Shown: in pieces, positions 63,294-64,000 of the stretch
Layout: every line of letters begins with the position of its first letter
Position numbering within the stretch: position 1 is the stretch's first letter
NCBI RefSeq assembly: GCF_000224005.2
Contig: NZ_CP007031.1
Coordinates: forward strand, 1-64,000
Direction of reading: 5' to 3'
From: Marichromatium purpuratum 984
GTDB taxonomy: Bacteria; Pseudomonadota; Gammaproteobacteria; Chromatiales; Chromatiaceae
Length of the DNA stretch: 64,000 nt
Program-made: the position numbers and the translations under genes
The notes under the pieces: model-generated
What the model was told of the DNA's origin: nothing
Databases searched by the model: none
What the model saw: only the letters and a program-made list of their open reading frames with translations

Positions 63294-63849
63294 GGTAGTC
63301 GGCGCACTCCTCGCATGATGGTGCCCGGCACAGATAGACGCCCTCGCGTTCGCACAATTGCTTGTAGAGAAAGCGCTTCCATTTCATGTCGCCGGCGTTG
63401 GTCATGGCCAGACGCGGGAAGTTGCGACGCATCAGCGCGGTCAGCGCGCGGCGGTTCCACAGGCCGAGGTCCTGCCACAGATGATCGGTGGCCATGCAGC
63501 CGGCGGCAACCACCTCGGCCATCCACAGCTCCGAATGAGTGTGTCCGGCGCGCTGACTGCCGAGCAGTGCGACTAACTCCGTGCGCTCGTCCTCGCGCGC
63601 GGGATTGGGCGCCGCCCCGTCGAGGCTGGAGAGCACCTCGGGCGAGACTCCGGGGAAGTGATAGCCCATCAGCGCATTGAACGCCTCGGGCGCGAGCCCG
63701 AGCCAGGGGGGCAGGGCGCCGAGACCGCTGGCGCGGCTGGCGATCATGCAGGCGAAGGCATGGTCGTTGCCCGCGCCGACCGCCCGGGTCATCAACCGGA
63801 CGAAGATCCGTTGGATCTCGCGGGTGCGTTCGGGGCAGGGCGTGGCCAT
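63268..63849 (-). CDS. nifQ: Nitrogen fixation protein NifQ
   Basis: NifQ helps deliver molybdenum for FeMo-cofactor synthesis, probably as a Mo-Fe-S cluster carrier. The diagnostic C-terminal motif C-x4-C-x2-C-x5-C (CRAPSCEECADYHVC) is intact near residue 175. MKWKRFLYKQLCEREG precedes it and HLWQDLGLWNRRALTALMRRNFP is typical. Length is 193 residues. GGAGG lies 8 bases before the ATG. The gene overlaps draG by 26 bases, an unusual link of molybdenum supply with post-translational control. Confidence 0.92.
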   Translation of the reverse strand: MATPCPERTREIQRIFVRLMTRAVGAGNDHAFACMIASRASGLGALPPWLGLAPEAFNALMGYHFPGVSPEVLSSLDGAAPNPAREDERTELVALLGSQRAGHTHSELWMAEVVAAGCMATDHLWQDLGLWNRRALTALMRRNFPRLAMTNAGDMKWKRFLYKQLCEREGVYLCRAPSCEECADYHVCFGPED

Positions 63850-63925
63850 GGTCTCGCCTCCATCGGTCTCCTGGTGATGGTGCCGGGCCCGCGGGCGTCC
63901 CTGATATCGGACCCGGTGGTTGGGG

Positions 63926-64000
63926 TCAGCGGGCCTGGATGCGTGCGCGTGTCTGCTCGAGCAGGCCCGGCGGGATGCCGGTGAGCGAGCCCGGGGGATT
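63926..64000 (-). CDS. Partial CDS, C-terminus only (probable nif-region gene)
   Basis: A minus-strand frame enters from the right edge and ends with GIPPGLLEQTRARIQAR at a TGA (63926-63928). The gap to nifQ is 76 bases, consistent with one operon upstream of nifQ. The fragment is too short to identify. Confidence 0.4.
   Translation of the reverse strand, partial: NPPGSLTGIPPGLLEQTRARIQAR

Overview
The window is GC-rich bacterial DNA that opens with the dnaA-dnaN-recF-gyrB replication cluster. It looks like a diazotrophic purple sulfur gammaproteobacterium (Chromatiaceae). The support is a 2[4Fe-4S] ferredoxin almost identical, as I remember it, to the Allochromatium vinosum protein, a nifQ-draG pair at the right end, and glycogen, Mrp antiporter and Bat/MoxR gene sets. 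The family assignment is inference; the genes are seen directly. Coding density is high and no rRNA, tRNA, insertion sequence or CRISPR array was seen.

Layout. 0-8.3 kb: dnaA, dnaN, recF, gyrB and a lone gatB, with five parS-like sites in recF and the recF-gyrB gap. 8.4-24.1 kb: a DUF6544 protein, a ClC chloride transporter, a GldA/GldG-like ABC operon (ATPase, permease, auxiliary protein, DUF4340 protein), mutM, a metallo-hydrolase, an HDOD protein, a Tim44-like protein, ferredoxin, coaD, a UDP-xylose-synthase-like gene and uvrD. 24.07-24.60 kb: an AT-rich non-coding segment with clustered DnaA boxes, the best oriC candidate here. 24.6-38.8 kb: hemE, mqo, fetAB, trmB, thiG, thiS, glgC divergent from glgB, DUF2288, yaiI, an AraC regulator, a methyltransferase, nnrU and moaE. 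39-42.2 kb: a five-PAS GGDEF/EAL protein. 42.2-48.0 kb: a six-gene Mrp antiporter operon with fused A and B subunits. 48.2-49.5 kb: an O-antigen-ligase-like protein. 49.5-56.6 kb: a MoxR-DUF58-DUF4381-BatA-BatB-TPR-BatD operon in which batD is interrupted by a frameshift at a C6 run. 57.3-64 kb: an antitoxin-like protein, glutaminyl cyclotransferase, a GmhA-like isomerase, a SIR2-like/CBS/SLC13 permease operon behind a sigma-54-type promoter, then draG and nifQ.

The most notable signals are these. (1) An oriC-like region lies about 22.6 kb from dnaA, with a parS cluster between the two. (2) Three loci carry phased degenerate heptanucleotide arrays (YAGYNNY) in opposing arms. (3) The SIR2-like-CBS-permease operon has a near-consensus -24/-12 element and sits beside nifQ-draG; its SIR2-like protein seems to have lost the catalytic histidine. 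(4) batD is split. Gene starts were chosen by Shine-Dalgarno (SD) spacing and family knowledge, and uncertain ones are flagged.
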